DNA from: Thermoleophilia bacterium
GTDB lineage: Bacteria > Actinomycetota > Thermoleophilia > RBG-16-64-13
Length of the DNA: 64,000 nt
Direction: 5' to 3'
NCBI GenBank assembly: GCA_027493445.1
Contig: JAOSKU010000001.1
Coordinates: forward strand, 856,501-920,500
The notes under the pieces were generated by a model that was given only the letters and a program-made list of their open reading frames with translations, did no database searches and was not told the DNA's origin. The translations under genes were made by a program, and so were the position numbers. This document shows, one piece after another, positions 32,563 to 42,471 of this stretch; the stretch's first letter is position 1, and each line of letters starts with the position of its first letter.

Positions 32563-33312
32563 ATCGGCGAGGCGCTGCGCACCGCCTGGAATCGGGTGCT
32601 GCACAAGCAGCTGCTCTTCGTCTACCCTTTCGTCCTCGGCCTGATGAACAGCCTGGCATTCTTCGCTGTCTACGCCGCCATGGGTGGGCACCTGTCCTGG
32701 GGTTCCTTCGCCGAAGCCAACTTCGCCCCCTGGGCCTACCTGCGGGACAACCAGGATCAGCTCGTCGCCGGACCCTTGCCTCTGCTTGCCGCCGCCTTGG
32801 CGGGTCTGACGGCGGTCGTCCTGGCGGCGACCATCAGAGCCACCTTCTTCCGAGCGATCGTCGGCCGAGACTACCCCCTGAGCCCCCGTGCGTGGCGCGA
32901 GGTCTACCGGCTGGCTCTGCTTTACCTGGTCATCGACGCCCTCTTCTATTTGCTCCCGGCCGGCCTCGAAAGCGATTCCACCGCGCTTCTCCCAGTCAGT
33001 ATCGCGCTCCTCGCCGCCAACGTCGTTTTCCTCTACGCAGACTACGCGCTCGTTTTCGAGAGCCTTTCGCCCGTGGCCGCCATCCGCCGGAGCGCGCGAC
33101 TCCTTGCCAAGAACCCGCTGATCGCGGTGACCATGGCGGCCCTGGCTTATCTGCTGTGGAGTCTGGTGGCGACTGTGTTTGCGGGCGTCTACGACGGCGC
33201 CGACAAGGTGTTCGTGCTCTTTCCCATGGCCCAGCTCCTGGTGGGAGCCGTGGTGACCGTGCTCCTGGACACCTTCCTCATCTACATCTACGACCACCTG
33301 GCTCGGAGCTGA
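32563..33312 (+). CDS. hypothetical membrane protein, possible ATC start
   Basis: About 249 residues with five or six hydrophobic segments (LLFVYPFVLGLMNSLAFFAV, LPLLAAALAGLTAVVLAA, LALLYLVIDALFYLLPAG, LPVSIALLAANVVFLYADYA, ALAYLLWSLVATVFAG, LLVGAVVTVLLDTFLIY). It resembles integral proteins of the DUF975/glycerophosphodiesterase-membrane-domain type, but no family is certain. The only good ribosome binding site (AAGGAGG, 32550-32556) points with 6-base spacing to an ATC codon at 32563 in this frame. The first ordinary start is GTG 32596, which has no site. TATACT at 32520 is a likely -10. Confidence 0.65.
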   Translation: MGEALRTAWNRVLHKQLLFVYPFVLGLMNSLAFFAVYAAMGGHLSWGSFAEANFAPWAYLRDNQDQLVAGPLPLLAAALAGLTAVVLAATIRATFFRAIVGRDYPLSPRAWREVYRLALLYLVIDALFYLLPAGLESDSTALLPVSIALLAANVVFLYADYALVFESLSPVAAIRRSARLLAKNPLIAVTMAALAYLLWSLVATVFAGVYDGADKVFVLFPMAQLLVGAVVTVLLDTFLIYIYDHLARS

Positions 33313-33315
33313 GCC

Positions 33316-33639
33316 GTGAGCACGACTCCGGGCAAGCGCCCGCTGTACGCGGTCGAGGAGGTGCCTTCGCGCAACCAGGAGCGCACCCTCCAGCTGAACG
33401 CCGGCCACTGGGGCGGTGCTGAGATCCGGCCCACCCGGGTCTTCCTATGGTGGGGCTCCAGGGAGGACGGGCACGAGCGCGTGCTTCCCTTGGGACTGCG
33501 GCCTCGGCTGCTGCAAACCCCCCGGCGTCGGCGGCACCTGGAGATCGCAGGTTGCCAAGTGAGCTTCCTGGGCAATCCGGCGGTCACCATGGGTCTGTTC
33601 GCCATCAACGCCCTGCGCAAGGCGCGGGAAGGACGCTAG
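33316..33639 (+). CDS. hypothetical basic protein
   Basis: 107 residues, starting at GTG 33316 with GGAG 7 bases upstream, 3 bases after the membrane protein stop. The two are surely co-transcribed. It is rich in Arg and Gly (PRLLQTPRRRRHLEIAGCQV) with a mixed C-terminal helix. No domain recognised and no membrane span. It might be a cytoplasmic partner of the membrane protein. Confidence 0.6.
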   Translation: MSTTPGKRPLYAVEEVPSRNQERTLQLNAGHWGGAEIRPTRVFLWWGSREDGHERVLPLGLRPRLLQTPRRRRHLEIAGCQVSFLGNPAVTMGLFAINALRKAREGR

Positions 33640-33723
33640 TCGACATCGGCTTGCGCGGCCCGGGCGAGACCGCCCGCCGGATCCCCTGCCGGCTGAGCTC
33701 GCCGACCGGCGTCCGGTCCGCCT

Positions 33724-34245
33724 TCATTTGGCTGGGATCTTCAGCTCCGTCCCAACGAGCACATTGGTGGGGTCCACGATGTCGTTCAGCTCCATCAGCC
33801 TCTCCACCGACACCCCGAACCGCTCCGCGATCGAGACCGGCGTGTCGCCTGCTCCGACCACGTAGCGCTGCTCAGACCCGAGAGTGTCCTGGGTCTCGCT
33901 TCCAGAGACAGCGGCTTCACCGGACGGAGCCGAGGCCTCGGTGTCGGCGGTCGAGCTCGACTCTTGGCTCGGCGTCACTGCCGGGTCAGCGGGGGTGGTG
34001 CCGGCGGCCTCGTCCACCGGCCCGCCCGGGCTCAGGATGAGGACGGTCGTGGGCGTTTGAGCGGGCGCCGGTGGCGCCGACTCGCGGGGCGCAACCGGGA
34101 GCACCCCGCTCGCGGACACCAGACTGACGAGACCCACGACCAGGACCAGGAACACCAGGGGCGCGACAAGCGCCCCGAAAGAGCGGGGAGAGTCCGAATC
34201 GCGGCGGCGCCGGCGGCTCGCCGGCGCCGCAGACTGGGATGCCAC
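33724..34245 (-). CDS. membrane-anchored LysM-domain protein
   Basis: About 173 residues. A basic N-terminus (RRRRRDSDSPRS) precedes one membrane span (LVAPLVFLVLVVGLVSLV). A Pro/Ser/Thr-rich linker follows, then a C-terminal LysM domain (RYVVGAGDTPVSIAERFGVS, LMELNDIVDPTNVLVGTELKIP) that binds peptidoglycan. No catalytic domain is present, so it may tether or scaffold. GTG 34245 is chosen because GGGGAGGAG precedes it by 9 bases and it lies just after the pyrF stop. Confidence 0.85.
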   Translation of the reverse strand: MASQSAAPASRRRRRDSDSPRSFGALVAPLVFLVLVVGLVSLVSASGVLPVAPRESAPPAPAQTPTTVLILSPGGPVDEAAGTTPADPAVTPSQESSSTADTEASAPSGEAAVSGSETQDTLGSEQRYVVGAGDTPVSIAERFGVSVERLMELNDIVDPTNVLVGTELKIPAK

Positions 34246-34250
34246 GGCGC

Positions 34251-35155
34251 CTAGCTCCTCCCCGCCGCCCGCCACAAGGCCGCCCTCATGAGCTCGGCCT
34301 CCTGCCGGGCGGCCTCCGCCCAGGGCTCCTTGCGACTCCGGTACGCGTAGAGGATCGCCCGGGCGGAGTTGACCAGCGCGCCGGTCCCGTTCTCGTCGAA
34401 TGCCCCCGCCACATGCTCCACCGTAGCTCCCTGGGATCCGTATCCGGGCACCAGAAACAGGATGCCGGGCAGCGCCGCCCGCAGGGCGGCCACCTGCGAC
34501 GGATGAGTGCCACCCACCACGGCCGCCACCGAAGCGTAGCCGCTCTCCCCGAAGGTGCCGGCCGCCCAGCCACGTAGGAGGCCGGCCATGTGCTCGTACA
34601 CCAGGTCTCCGTCGGCCAGGACCTGGTCCAGGAGCTCCGCCGAGGTGGGATTCGAGGTCTTGACCAGGACGAAGACCCCTTTACCTGCGTCCCGCGCCCG
34701 CCGCAGGAACGGTTCCAGACCGTCGGTGCCGAACCAGGGGTTCACGGTCACGGCGTCAGCGCCGGCCACCTCGAGGTGGGCACGGGCGTAGGCCTCGGCC
34801 GTGCTCCCGATGTCGCCCCGCTTGGCATCCGCAATGACCAGGTATCCCAGGGAGGAGGCGGCCCGGATCACGTCCACGTACAGCTGGTAGCCCGGGGGCC
34901 CATGGCTTCGAAGTAGGCCAGCTGGGGCTTGACCGCCACCGCCTGCTCCACGAGCTGGGCGAGTAGGGTAAACAGGAACTCCCGGCAGGCGGCCACGACC
35001 TGCCGCTGCTCATCCTCGTACTCCAGGGCCTCGTGCTTGGCCCGCAGCTCCGGGGGCAGAGCGGCGTAGTCGGGATCCAGCCCCACCACCACGTGGGAGC
35101 GTTTGACCTCGACGGCCGCGAGCGCGCGATCAGCAAAGTGTGTCGTCGAACCCAC
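34251..35155 (-). CDS. pyrF: orotidine 5'-phosphate decarboxylase (one-base frameshift)
   Basis: Last step of UMP synthesis. The N-terminal frame has VVVGLDPDYAALPPELR and VKPQLAYFEAMG. The second frame has the catalytic IADAKRGDIGSTAEAYA, VNPWFGTDGLEPF, VKTSNPTSAELL and the phosphate-binding VPGYGSQGAT. One more base in the G run 34894-34898 joins them as AMGPPGYQLYVDVI, giving about 301 residues of the longer bacterial PyrF type. GTG 35155 has AAGGAG 4 bases upstream. A terminator-like hairpin lies just upstream, so pyrF may have its own expression level. Confidence 0.93.
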
Positions 35156-35170
35156 TGCGCTCCTTGATGA

Positions 35171-35199
35171 GAAAGGGCCGCCCTGGCGGGACGGCCCTG
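35171..35199 (-). terminator. intrinsic terminator after hup
   Basis: On the minus strand AGGGCCG...CGGCCCT forms a GC-rich stem followed by TTTCTC. It lies between the hup stop (35224) and the pyrF start (35155). Confidence 0.65.
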
Positions 35200-35223
35200 G
35201 ACGGAGCAAGGGAGACCGGCTGC

Positions 35224-35496
35224 TTACCTGACAGAGCTCTTGAGAGCGGACCCGGCGCTGAACTTGGGCACCTTGGTCGCGGGGATGGTGATCTTGGCCT
35301 TGGTCTGCGGGTTGATGCCTTCGCGCGACTCGCGCTCCTGCACGTAGAACTTGCCGAACCCGGTGAACTGCACGTCCTCACCGGCCTCGAGGGACTCCTT
35401 CACAACCTCCAGAAACGCGTCGACTGCCGACCCGGCGTCTTTCTTGCTGAGACCCGTCTTGGCCGCGAGCTTGTCGATGAAATCCGACTTGGTCAC
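35224..35496 (-). CDS. hup: DNA-binding protein HU
   Basis: 90-residue nucleoid protein that bends DNA as a dimer. Classical HU features are MTKSDFIDKLAAKTGLSKKD, the body helix AVDAFLEVVKESL, FTGFGKFYVQERESREGINP with the DNA-grasping arm and proline tip, and PATKVPKFSAGSALK. Standard length without the Lys-rich tail of mycobacterial HU. It has a good GGGAGG site. It lies in its own unit, with a promoter and a terminator on either side. Confidence 0.97.
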   Translation of the reverse strand: MTKSDFIDKLAAKTGLSKKDAGSAVDAFLEVVKESLEAGEDVQFTGFGKFYVQERESREGINPQTKAKITIPATKVPKFSAGSALKSSVR

Positions 35497-35526
35497 CGTT
35501 TCCTCCCTTGATTGCGGTCTAGCGCC

Positions 35527-35555
35527 ACCTTACCAAAGTGCCCTGACGGGCACAA
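35527..35555 (-). promoter_or_regulatory. likely hup promoter
   Basis: On the minus strand TTGTGC (35555-35550) and TAAGGT (35532-35527) are 17 bases apart. This is only moderately close to the consensus. The spacer contains GTGCCC...GGGCAC, a small dyad that might be an operator. Confidence 0.4.
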
Positions 35556-35558
35556 GCC

Positions 35559-35585
35559 GTGAGCCCGCCTGGCAGGCGGGCTCAC
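35559..35585 (-). terminator. perfect 11-bp hairpin at the end of pyrE
   Basis: GTGAGCCCGCC and GGCGGGCTCAC enclose the loop TGGCA. The reconstructed pyrE stop codon (35582-35584) lies inside the first arm of the stem as transcribed. No strong T-run follows. Confidence 0.6.
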
Positions 35586-36138
35586 GCCGATTCCGGCTCC
35601 CTGCCGATACCCAACTCCGTGATCGTGAAGAGGGGGTGCAGCGCCACGTCGGCGGCCTGGGCCGCCTCCCGGCCCCCCTCCTCCCGATCCACCACACAGA
35701 AGAGATCGCTCACCACCAGTCCGAGGGCGCGCAGGCGGGCTACGGCGCTCAGCGCGGCCCCCCGGAGGTGACCACGTCCTCCACTACGGCCACCCTCTCC
35801 CCGGGCTGGTATGCTCCCTCAACGCCCCGGTTCGTACCGTACTCCTTCGCCTCTTTGCGCACGATCAGAAACGGCAGACCCAGCTCGAGCGAGAGACCGG
35901 CGCCCAGGACCACGGCACCCAGCTCCGGGGCGGCCAGACGATGATACGACGCTCCCGCGGCCAGCTCGTTGCGCACCATCAGAGCCATCTCGTGGACGAT
36001 GCCCCGCAACACCCGGGGCTCGGTCTCGAACAGGTACTTGTCCAGGTAGTACCGGCTGCGCCTGCCCGAACGCAACACGAAATCGCCCTCCAGGTACGCC
36101 ACGCCAAGCAGCAGCCTGCCCAGAGAATGCTTCTCCAC
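35582..36138 (-). CDS. pyrE: orotate phosphoribosyltransferase (one-base frameshift)
   Basis: Joins orotate and PRPP to make OMP. The visible parts are FVLRSGRRSRYYLDKYLF at the N-terminus, LAAPELGAVVLGAGLS, RKEAKEYGTNRGVEG and the PRPP loop VAVVEDVVTSGG. The frame is lost in the PRPP loop. A seventh C in the run 35758-35763 gives TSGGAALSAVARLRALGLVV and a normal ending, about 185 residues. GTG 36138 has a strong AAGGAGG site. pyrF is 0.4 kb downstream beyond hup, so the two pyrimidine genes are close but separated. Confidence 0.93.
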
Positions 36139-36234
36139 CCCACCTCCTTCCCGAGAGGCCCGCTCAAAGACGAACCCGCGGCTGCCGCGACCGCTATGGG
36201 CGCCGGGGCGCCATGCGGCGTTCCGAAACGAGCT

Positions 36235-37594
36235 TCAAGTACCCGAAACCGTCACCCCGGCGATGGCCACCGACGGAGTGAGGACGCTGCCTCCAAACGG
36301 GATCCAACGGCTGTCACCAGCCAGATCCGCCACGTTCGCGAGCAGCGAAAGCAGATCGGAGGCGATGGTGACCTCGCGCACAGGCCGGGTGCGCACGCCG
36401 GCCGCGATCAGGTGGCCGGTCGCTCCCACCGAAAATTCTCCGGTTACTGCATTGGCGCCGGAATGGAGCCCGGTGACTCCGACGATGTAAATGCCCTCGC
36501 CCACCCGCGCCAAGAGGTCGTCTAGGGTTCCCTCCCCCGCGTCCAGCACCAGGTTCGAGGGGGCTACCCCCGGCCCTCCCCGGTACGACCCCCGGGCGGC
36601 GTTCCCTGTGGACTCGGTACCTCCCCCTGCTTGGCCGCCGTGTACGTATCGAAGAGGAAGCCGCGCAGCACGCCCCCGTCGATCAGGGAAGTGGCCCCCG
36701 AGGCACGCCTTCGTCGTCGAAGGGGGCGGTGGCCATCCCTCCCGGGCGGAGACCGTCGTCCACCAGCCGTACACGCTCGGATCCCACCGCTTGGCCGACC
36801 CGGCCGGCGAAGAGCGAGCGGCCCTTCTGCACCGCCTCCGCTGTCAGGGCCTGGGAGATCACACCCAACACCGAGGCGGCCACCTCTCGGTCCAGCACGG
36901 CCGTGTACCGTCCCGAGGGGCACGGAGCCGCCCCCAGCAGGCCCGCCGCCCGGACGGCCGCGTCCCTCCCAGACGCCTCCGCGTCGAGGTCGGCGGGCGC
37001 TCGTCCCGTGGAGAAACCTGTGGCCGTCTGCACGTCGTGGCCCCGCCGAGCGTGGGCCGACAGGTAGACGTAGCAGAATGTCTGCTCGCCGGCCGCCTCC
37101 ACCCCCCGACTGGAGGCGATGGCCACCCGGGAGGCCGAGTCGATATAGGCGCTCTCCTCCACCGTCTCGATCTCGGGGGAGCCGAGAGCCACCCGCTCCG
37201 CCATCAAGGCCAGGGCCACTTTCTCCTGCACCGGCGTGGCCACGAGCTCCGGCCGCCAGAGGCCGGGGACCTCGGGATACGCTCGCACAGGAGCCTCAGG
37301 CAGGGCCACGTGGGGGTCCGGCTCGGAGGCCTCGGCATTGGCGGCGGCCTCACGCACGACCAGATCCAGGCCTTCGTCGCTGAAGTCGGCCGTGTAGGCG
37401 TACCCGCGCCGGTGGTCGCCCAGGTAGCGCACCCCCACCCCCCGAGGCTCCCCCGTGACCAGCGATTCGATCTCCCCGTCGAAGACCTTGATGGATGTGG
37501 TGCGCGAGTGCTCCACGTACACCTCGAGCTCCCCAGGGAGGCGCCGTCCTCGGGCCAGCACGTCGCGGGCGATGTCGAGCAGGTCGCGGGCCAT
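36235..37594 (-). CDS. pmbA: TldE/PmbA-family peptidase subunit (two one-base frameshifts)
   Basis: Partner of TldD in a heterodimeric metalloprotease that processes modified peptides and unfolded proteins. Residues 1-300 (LEVYVEHSRTTSIKVFDGEI, GVGVRYLGDHRRGYAYTADF, APCPSGRYTAVLDREVAAS) are in one frame. LIDGGVLRGFLFDTYTAAK is in a second, and the C-terminal GEFSVGATGHLI with ADLAGDSRWIPFGGSV in a third. One extra base in each of the C runs 36695-36699 and 36623-36627 restores about 453 residues. Like other TldE subunits it lacks the HExxxH motif. ATG 37594 overlaps the tldD stop. Confidence 0.9.
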
Positions 37595-38995
37595 CAGACG
37601 CTCGTGCCCCCTACGGTCAACTCCCGCAGACGGATCGTGGGCTGGCCGCTCCCCACTGGGACCAGCTGGCCTTCCTTGCCGCAGGTGCCTGCTTTGAGCT
37701 CCAGATCGGAGGCGATGGCGTCGAGGTTGCGCAGCACCTCCCGCCCGTTGCCGATGAGCGTGGCCCCCTTCACCGCCGGGCCCACGCGCCCGTTCTCGAC
37801 CAGGTACCCTTCCGACACGCCGAAGACGAAGTCGCCTGTGGCCGGGTCCACCTGCCCTCCGGCAAGGCTCTTGGCGTAGAAGGCCTTGGGTGTGTTGGCG
37901 ATCAGCTCGGCCGCGGTCGTCGTGCCCGGGGCGAAGTAGGTGTTGGTCATGCGGGGGGTAGGGCAGGTGGCGGAAGCTCTGGCGGCGACCGTTGCCGGTC
38001 GACGCCAGGCCCAGCTTCTCACCGCGCAGAAGGTCGGTGAGGTACCCCACCAGGACGCCATCCTCGATGACGACCGTTCGCTCGCTGGGCGTGCCCTCGT
38101 CGTCGATAGCGTTGCTGCCCCAGTAGCCGGCCGTGACTCCGTCGTCCAGGGCCGTGACGAAGGGTTCAGCCACCCGCGTCCCGAGCTGTCCCTCCCAGAC
38201 ACTGGTCTTCTTGACTATGAAGTCGGCCTCCAGACCGTGACCGCAGGCCTCGTGGAAGAGCACCCCCCCGAAACCGTTGGCCAAGATGACGGGCATGCGC
38301 CCGGTCGGCGAAGGCCGAGCTCCCAGCATGACCACCGCCTTTTCGGCGGCCAGCCGGGCGGCGGCAGCAACGTCGTTCTCGGAGAAGAGTTCGTAGCCCA
38401 CCGGCCCAGCCACCGTTTCCCGCCCGGTCTGGATGACGTCGTCCCGCTGGGCGACTGCAGTGACGGCCAGCACCACGCGCGTGCGGTCGTCGCTGGCGTA
38501 GGTCCCCCGTGAGTTGGCCACCCACACCCGCTGGCGGCCCTCGGAGTAGCCGGCGATCACCTGGCGCACCTCCGGCGACCACGCCCGGGCGGCCTCATCG
38601 ACCACCCGCACCAGGTTGGCCTTCTCGGCGGCGGCGACGTCGGCGGGACGCACGCGCACCACGTGCAAAGGAACGCTCGCACTCGCCCTCACCGCCGCCG
38701 GCTCTACGCCCGCACCGGAAAGGCCGGCGCTCAGATCGTCGGCCAGAGCCAGAAGGGAGGCTTCGTCCATGGACTCCGAGTAGCCGAAGGAGGTGGTAGG
38801 ACCTTTGACCAGACGTATGGAGGCGCCCCGGTCCCGCCCCGACGAGACCTCCTCCACCTTGCCGTCCTCCAGGCGCAGGGAGAGGGAAGCACGGTCCTCG
38901 GCGAAGATCTCCGCGAAATCGCCGCCCCGGCGAAGCACACGGCTCAGGGCCTCATGGGCGAGCCCGAGGCTTAGGCCCTGAGAGTCGGCGGCCAT
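37594..38995 (-). CDS. tldD: TldD metalloprotease subunit (one-base frameshift)
   Basis: Catalytic subunit of the TldD/E protease. The zinc motif HEACGH is in GGVLFHEACGHGLEADF. Other family segments are IRLVKGPTTSFGYSES, FVTALDDGVTAGYWGS and IDDEGTPSERTVVIEDGVL. After GRRQSFRHLPYP the frame is lost. Removing one base from the G run 37953-37958 gives PRMTNTYFAPG and the normal C-terminus (GYLVENGRVGPAVKGATLIG), about 466 residues. It precedes pmbA with a one-base overlap, so they form an operon. No precursor peptide gene is visible nearby. Confidence 0.92.
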
Positions 38996-39040
38996 GCGGG
39001 CAGATCGGATCGTGTCGCGCTGGAAGGTGGAGCCGACGGC

Positions 39041-39256
39041 CTAGACCATCACCGGGCTCTTAGCCAGTATGTCGTCCGCCACGCCCAAGAAGGGGGCGGC
39101 CTCGGGCGCCGACCCCTGCAGAGCCAGCATGGAGCCATCGTCGAAGTACAGCTCCACCTGAGGTTTCTCCTGGCGCACGAAGAAGTAGTAGTAGACCCCC
39201 GCGGCTGCAGAGCCGATCAGGGACAGGAAGCCGAAGAGCTTCAGGATGCGTTTCAT
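39041..39256 (-). CDS. small membrane-anchored protein, partner of roadblock protein
   Basis: 71 residues with one N-terminal membrane span (ILKLFGFLSLIGSAAAGVYYYFFV) and a 40-residue acidic tail (PQVELYFDDGSMLALQGSAP). No family recognised. Its ATG overlaps the stop of the roadblock gene (TGATG), so the two proteins are translationally coupled and probably act together. It may anchor the roadblock protein or report its state at the membrane; that is inference. Confidence 0.65.
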   Translation of the reverse strand: MKRILKLFGFLSLIGSAAAGVYYYFFVRQEKPQVELYFDDGSMLALQGSAPEAAPFLGVADDILAKSPVMV

Positions 39257-39639
39257 CAGCCCACCACCTCCGGGTCCTCGTCGCTGGTCTCCTGCGCGTC
39301 GCGTATGCAGGTCTTCATGTCGTAGAACACCAGCCCAATCCGACTGTCCTTCTTCCCGGTGGCGAGCAGACTCAGCCCGCCCTCCGCCGCCTCGCGGACC
39401 AGGAACACCGACCCTCCGCTAGTCTCCGCTACGAGCTGCGTCAGCGGAGACGATCCCATGTCGGTGGCGCGCGCCGCGCCCAAGGCCGCAAGCTCCCCGG
39501 CCTTGCCCACCATGGTGGCTTTCAGGCTCTCGGGGAAGTTCGAGACGATGACCTCGTCACCCCGGAACAGGATGGCCTTGTCGATGTCGGTGGATATATC
39601 GAGCATCTCCTTGAAGGCCTTCTCCGCCTGGTCCTTCAC
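39256..39639 (-). CDS. roadblock/LC7-domain protein (MglB-like)
   Basis: 127 residues of a single roadblock/LC7 domain (ILFRGDEVIVSNFPESLKAT, MVGKAGELAALGAARATDMG, LLATGKKDSRIGLVFYDMKT). Bacterial roadblock proteins regulate small Ras-like GTPases as MglB does, but no GTPase gene is in the window. GTG 39639 is chosen because AAAGGAGAGG precedes it. It is followed by a one-span membrane protein gene and preceded (216 bases) by a hybrid histidine kinase on the same strand. Roadblock gene clusters in actinobacteria often have a kinase-like sensor, a roadblock protein and small partners. Confidence 0.8.
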   Translation of the reverse strand: MKDQAEKAFKEMLDISTDIDKAILFRGDEVIVSNFPESLKATMVGKAGELAALGAARATDMGSSPLTQLVAETSGGSVFLVREAAEGGLSLLATGKKDSRIGLVFYDMKTCIRDAQETSDEDPEVVG

Positions 39640-39857
39640 GCACCTCTCCTTTCTGGCCCGGATCCAACACTGGGCACGGACCCGATGTTCCGGACGGCCA
39701 ACCACATGTCGTGGAAGGGATGCACGGGTTGTAACCGCGCGACGCTGGTAGCCAATCCAGTGTATCACTACCACCGGACGCCTCGCGCGCAACCTGCGCC
39801 GCGCGGGTGTGCATCTGCCCCGCACCACCGAGCAGACTTGGCGCCGGGGGCCTTGTC

Positions 39858-42255
39858 CTACGCCCGCAGGACCTCGCGCACCTTGCTCACCAGGTCCACC
39901 GGACTGAACGGCTTTTCCAGCAGCCACGCGTCCGGCGGGATGAGCGCTTTCTCGGCGACCGCGCCCCGTGTGTACCCGGTCATGTAGAGGACTTTGAGAC
40001 CGGGCTTTCGGTCCCCCGCTTGGAGCGCAAGCTCCAAACCGCCCATCGTGGGCATGACGACGTCGGTCACCAGGCAGTCGATGGCTCCCTCGTGCTCCTC
40101 GACTATTTCCAGTGCGCGGACACCAGACTCCGCCTCGAGCACCGCGTAACCATGCGTCCGAAGCGCCCGGCCGGCCATGAAACGGAGCATCTCGTCGTCC
40201 TCGACCACGAGCACAGTTTCGGTGCCCCTGAGATCTCGAGTGGCCGGCGGGCTGGGTCGCTCCGGTTCCTCCGGCGCCGCCCCGGCCACGCCGGGTAGGT
40301 AGATCTTGAAGGTGGCGCCCTGCTCCGGCTCGCTGTAGATCCAGACGTTGCCCCCGCTCTGCTTCACAATCCCGTAGACGGTCGAAAGACCAAGGCCCGT
40401 CCCCTGACCGGAGGCTTTGGTGGTGAAGAAAGGGTCGAAGGCCCGCGCCTGGATTCCCGCATCCATGCCAACGCCCGTATCCGTGACGGCCAGGAGCACG
40501 TGCGCTCCGGGAGTGGTGGCTATGTGCCGTACCACGTACTCCTGGTCGAGCTCCACATTCGCGGTCTCGATGAGCAGCTTGCCTCCCTGGGGCATGGCGT
40601 CCCGGGAGTTGACCACCAGGTTCATGACCACCTGTTCCAGTTGCCCGGGGTCGGCCAGCACCGGATGGAGATCAGGCCCGCACGAGATCTGCAGCTCGAT
40701 ATTCGTGTCGATCAGGCGGCGAAGGAGTGGCTCGAGCTCCATGATCGTGCGGTTCAGGTCGAGGATGCGAGGCTCGAGCAGCTGCCGGCGGCTGAATGCC
40801 AGGAGCTGGCGGATCATAGTGGCTGCGCGCCCGCACGCCCGGCGGATCTCAGCCAGGTCGTCTCGGCCGGGGTCCGATTCGGGCAGGCCGCCCGCCAGGA
40901 ACTCGGCGTATCCGCCGATGACCGTGAGCGTATTGTTGAAATCGTGAGCGATCCCCCGGCGAGCTGCCCCACCGCTTCGAGGCGCTGACTCAACCGCAGC
41001 CGTTCTTCGCTTTCCTTGAGCGCGGTCTCCATGCGCCGCCGTCCGGTCACGTTCCGGCAGTTGACCACGATCCCCTGGACATGGGGATCGGCAAGCAGGT
41101 TGCTGCCCACCATCTCGACCACCCCCCATGATCCATCGCTCAAAGCCACCCGGCCCTCGAAACGAGTGGTGGTCCCAGGGGACACGAACAGCTCCCCGAA
41201 GGCCAGCTGAGCCCGAGGCAGATCCTCTGGATGGATCAGGTCGAAGCCGATCCGGCCGAGCAGCTCCTCCGGCGGAAAGCCCAGGACGGGCATCGCCTGG
41301 GGACTCACGAAGGCGATCTTGCCTGTGTCATCCAGGATGAACGCCGCCTCGGTGGCGTGCTCGAACAAGACCCGCAGGCGCTCTTCGCTCCTGCGCACGG
41401 CTGCTTCGGCCTCCTCCCGTTGACGCTGAAGACGCAGATGGCGCAGCCCGTACGCCAGGTCACCCGCGAGTTCTTCGAGTAGCCCTCTTTCCTCGGCCTG
41501 AAACGCGTCGGGACTCTGGGCGTAGACGCCCAGGGCGCCGATGACTCGGTCCTCCTCTCGCAGAGGAATCCCCAGCGCTGAGAAGATGCCGTGATCCAGC
41601 GCCTGCTCCCGCCAAGGGGCCAGCGCCGGATCACTCGGGACATCCCGCAACACCACAGCTTTGCCGGTCCGGATGGCCGTTCCCACGGGTCCCGCGCCCA
41701 GAGCGTCCTCGCCCCAGCCCACCGCAAGGCCCTCCAGACCGGCCCGGGCGGACCCCACGGCGGCCACCTTCCTCACGGTTCGCTGCTCGTCGTCCTCAGC
41801 AAAACCCACCCAGGCCAGACGGTACCCCCCACCTCGACCGTGCTGCGGCACACCTCCGCCGCCAGCTCGGCCTCTGTCTCCGCTCCGAGGAGAGCCTGGC
41901 TGGCCTCTGTGCGGGCACGGAGAAGGCGGGTCGTGCGACGAAGCTCGCACTGAGTCTGCTGCATGCGCACGAATACCGGGCGGATAGCCAGCACGGCGGC
42001 CAAGAACAGCACGGAGATCAGCAGGGAAATGAAGCGAGTGGGCTCGGTCAGATGAGTGATGGGGTCGACGAGCACGTTGCTCACGAAGACGACCGCCCGC
42101 CCCACCGCGCTCACGGTCAAGGCGGACGCCATGAGAAACCAGGCGAGGTTGCGGCCCGTCAGCCGGATGAGCAGGAAAGCGTAGGCGGCGGCCACCAGCT
42201 GCAGGACGAGCGTCAGGGCCACGACACCCAGCCCGAACCCATCCAATGCCGCCAC
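39858..42255 (-). CDS. membrane hybrid histidine kinase (GAF-PAS-kinase-receiver; two one-base frameshifts)
   Basis: About 799 residues once repaired. Three or more membrane segments (VVALTLVLQLVAAAYAFLL, FISLLISVLFLAAVLAI) are followed by a GAF domain (LAWVGFAEDDEQRTV, FSALGIPLREEDRVIGALGV), a PAS domain (FILDDTGKIAFVSPQAMPVL), HisKA with phospho-His in GGIAHDFNN, an HATPase (GTGLGLSTVYGIVKQSGG) and a receiver with Asp in DCLVTDVVMP. The breaks are in C runs 41825-41830 and 40953-40957, each one base short; the second lies right at the phospho-His motif. GTG 42255 has GGAGG 10 bases upstream. No output domain, so the signal must pass to another protein. Confidence 0.85.
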
Positions 42256-42349
42256 GGTCTGTAAGCCTCCGATCGTAACCCAGCTCCTGCGCAGAGCGCG
42301 CTGTCACAAACAGGCTACCAATCGGCAGGCGGCGGGCATTGCTTTAGGC

Positions 42350-42400
42350 GGCCGTTGAAGAACGAAGCTCCGGCCACCGGGCAGCACTGGGCGGCGTCCG
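42350..42400 (-). repeat. partial copy of the dispersed palindromic repeat
   Basis: GTTGAAGAACGAAGCTCCGG continuing to CACTGGGCGGCG resembles the right end of the 28104-28250 element read in reverse. It lies in the 216-base gap between the kinase start and the next gene's end. The other arm is not evident. Confidence 0.4.
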
Positions 42401-42471
42401 CGCGTTCACCCCGGATTCACACAGACCGACTACGTTTTCGTCCCAGTGGACCACGAGGTGTCATGGACACC

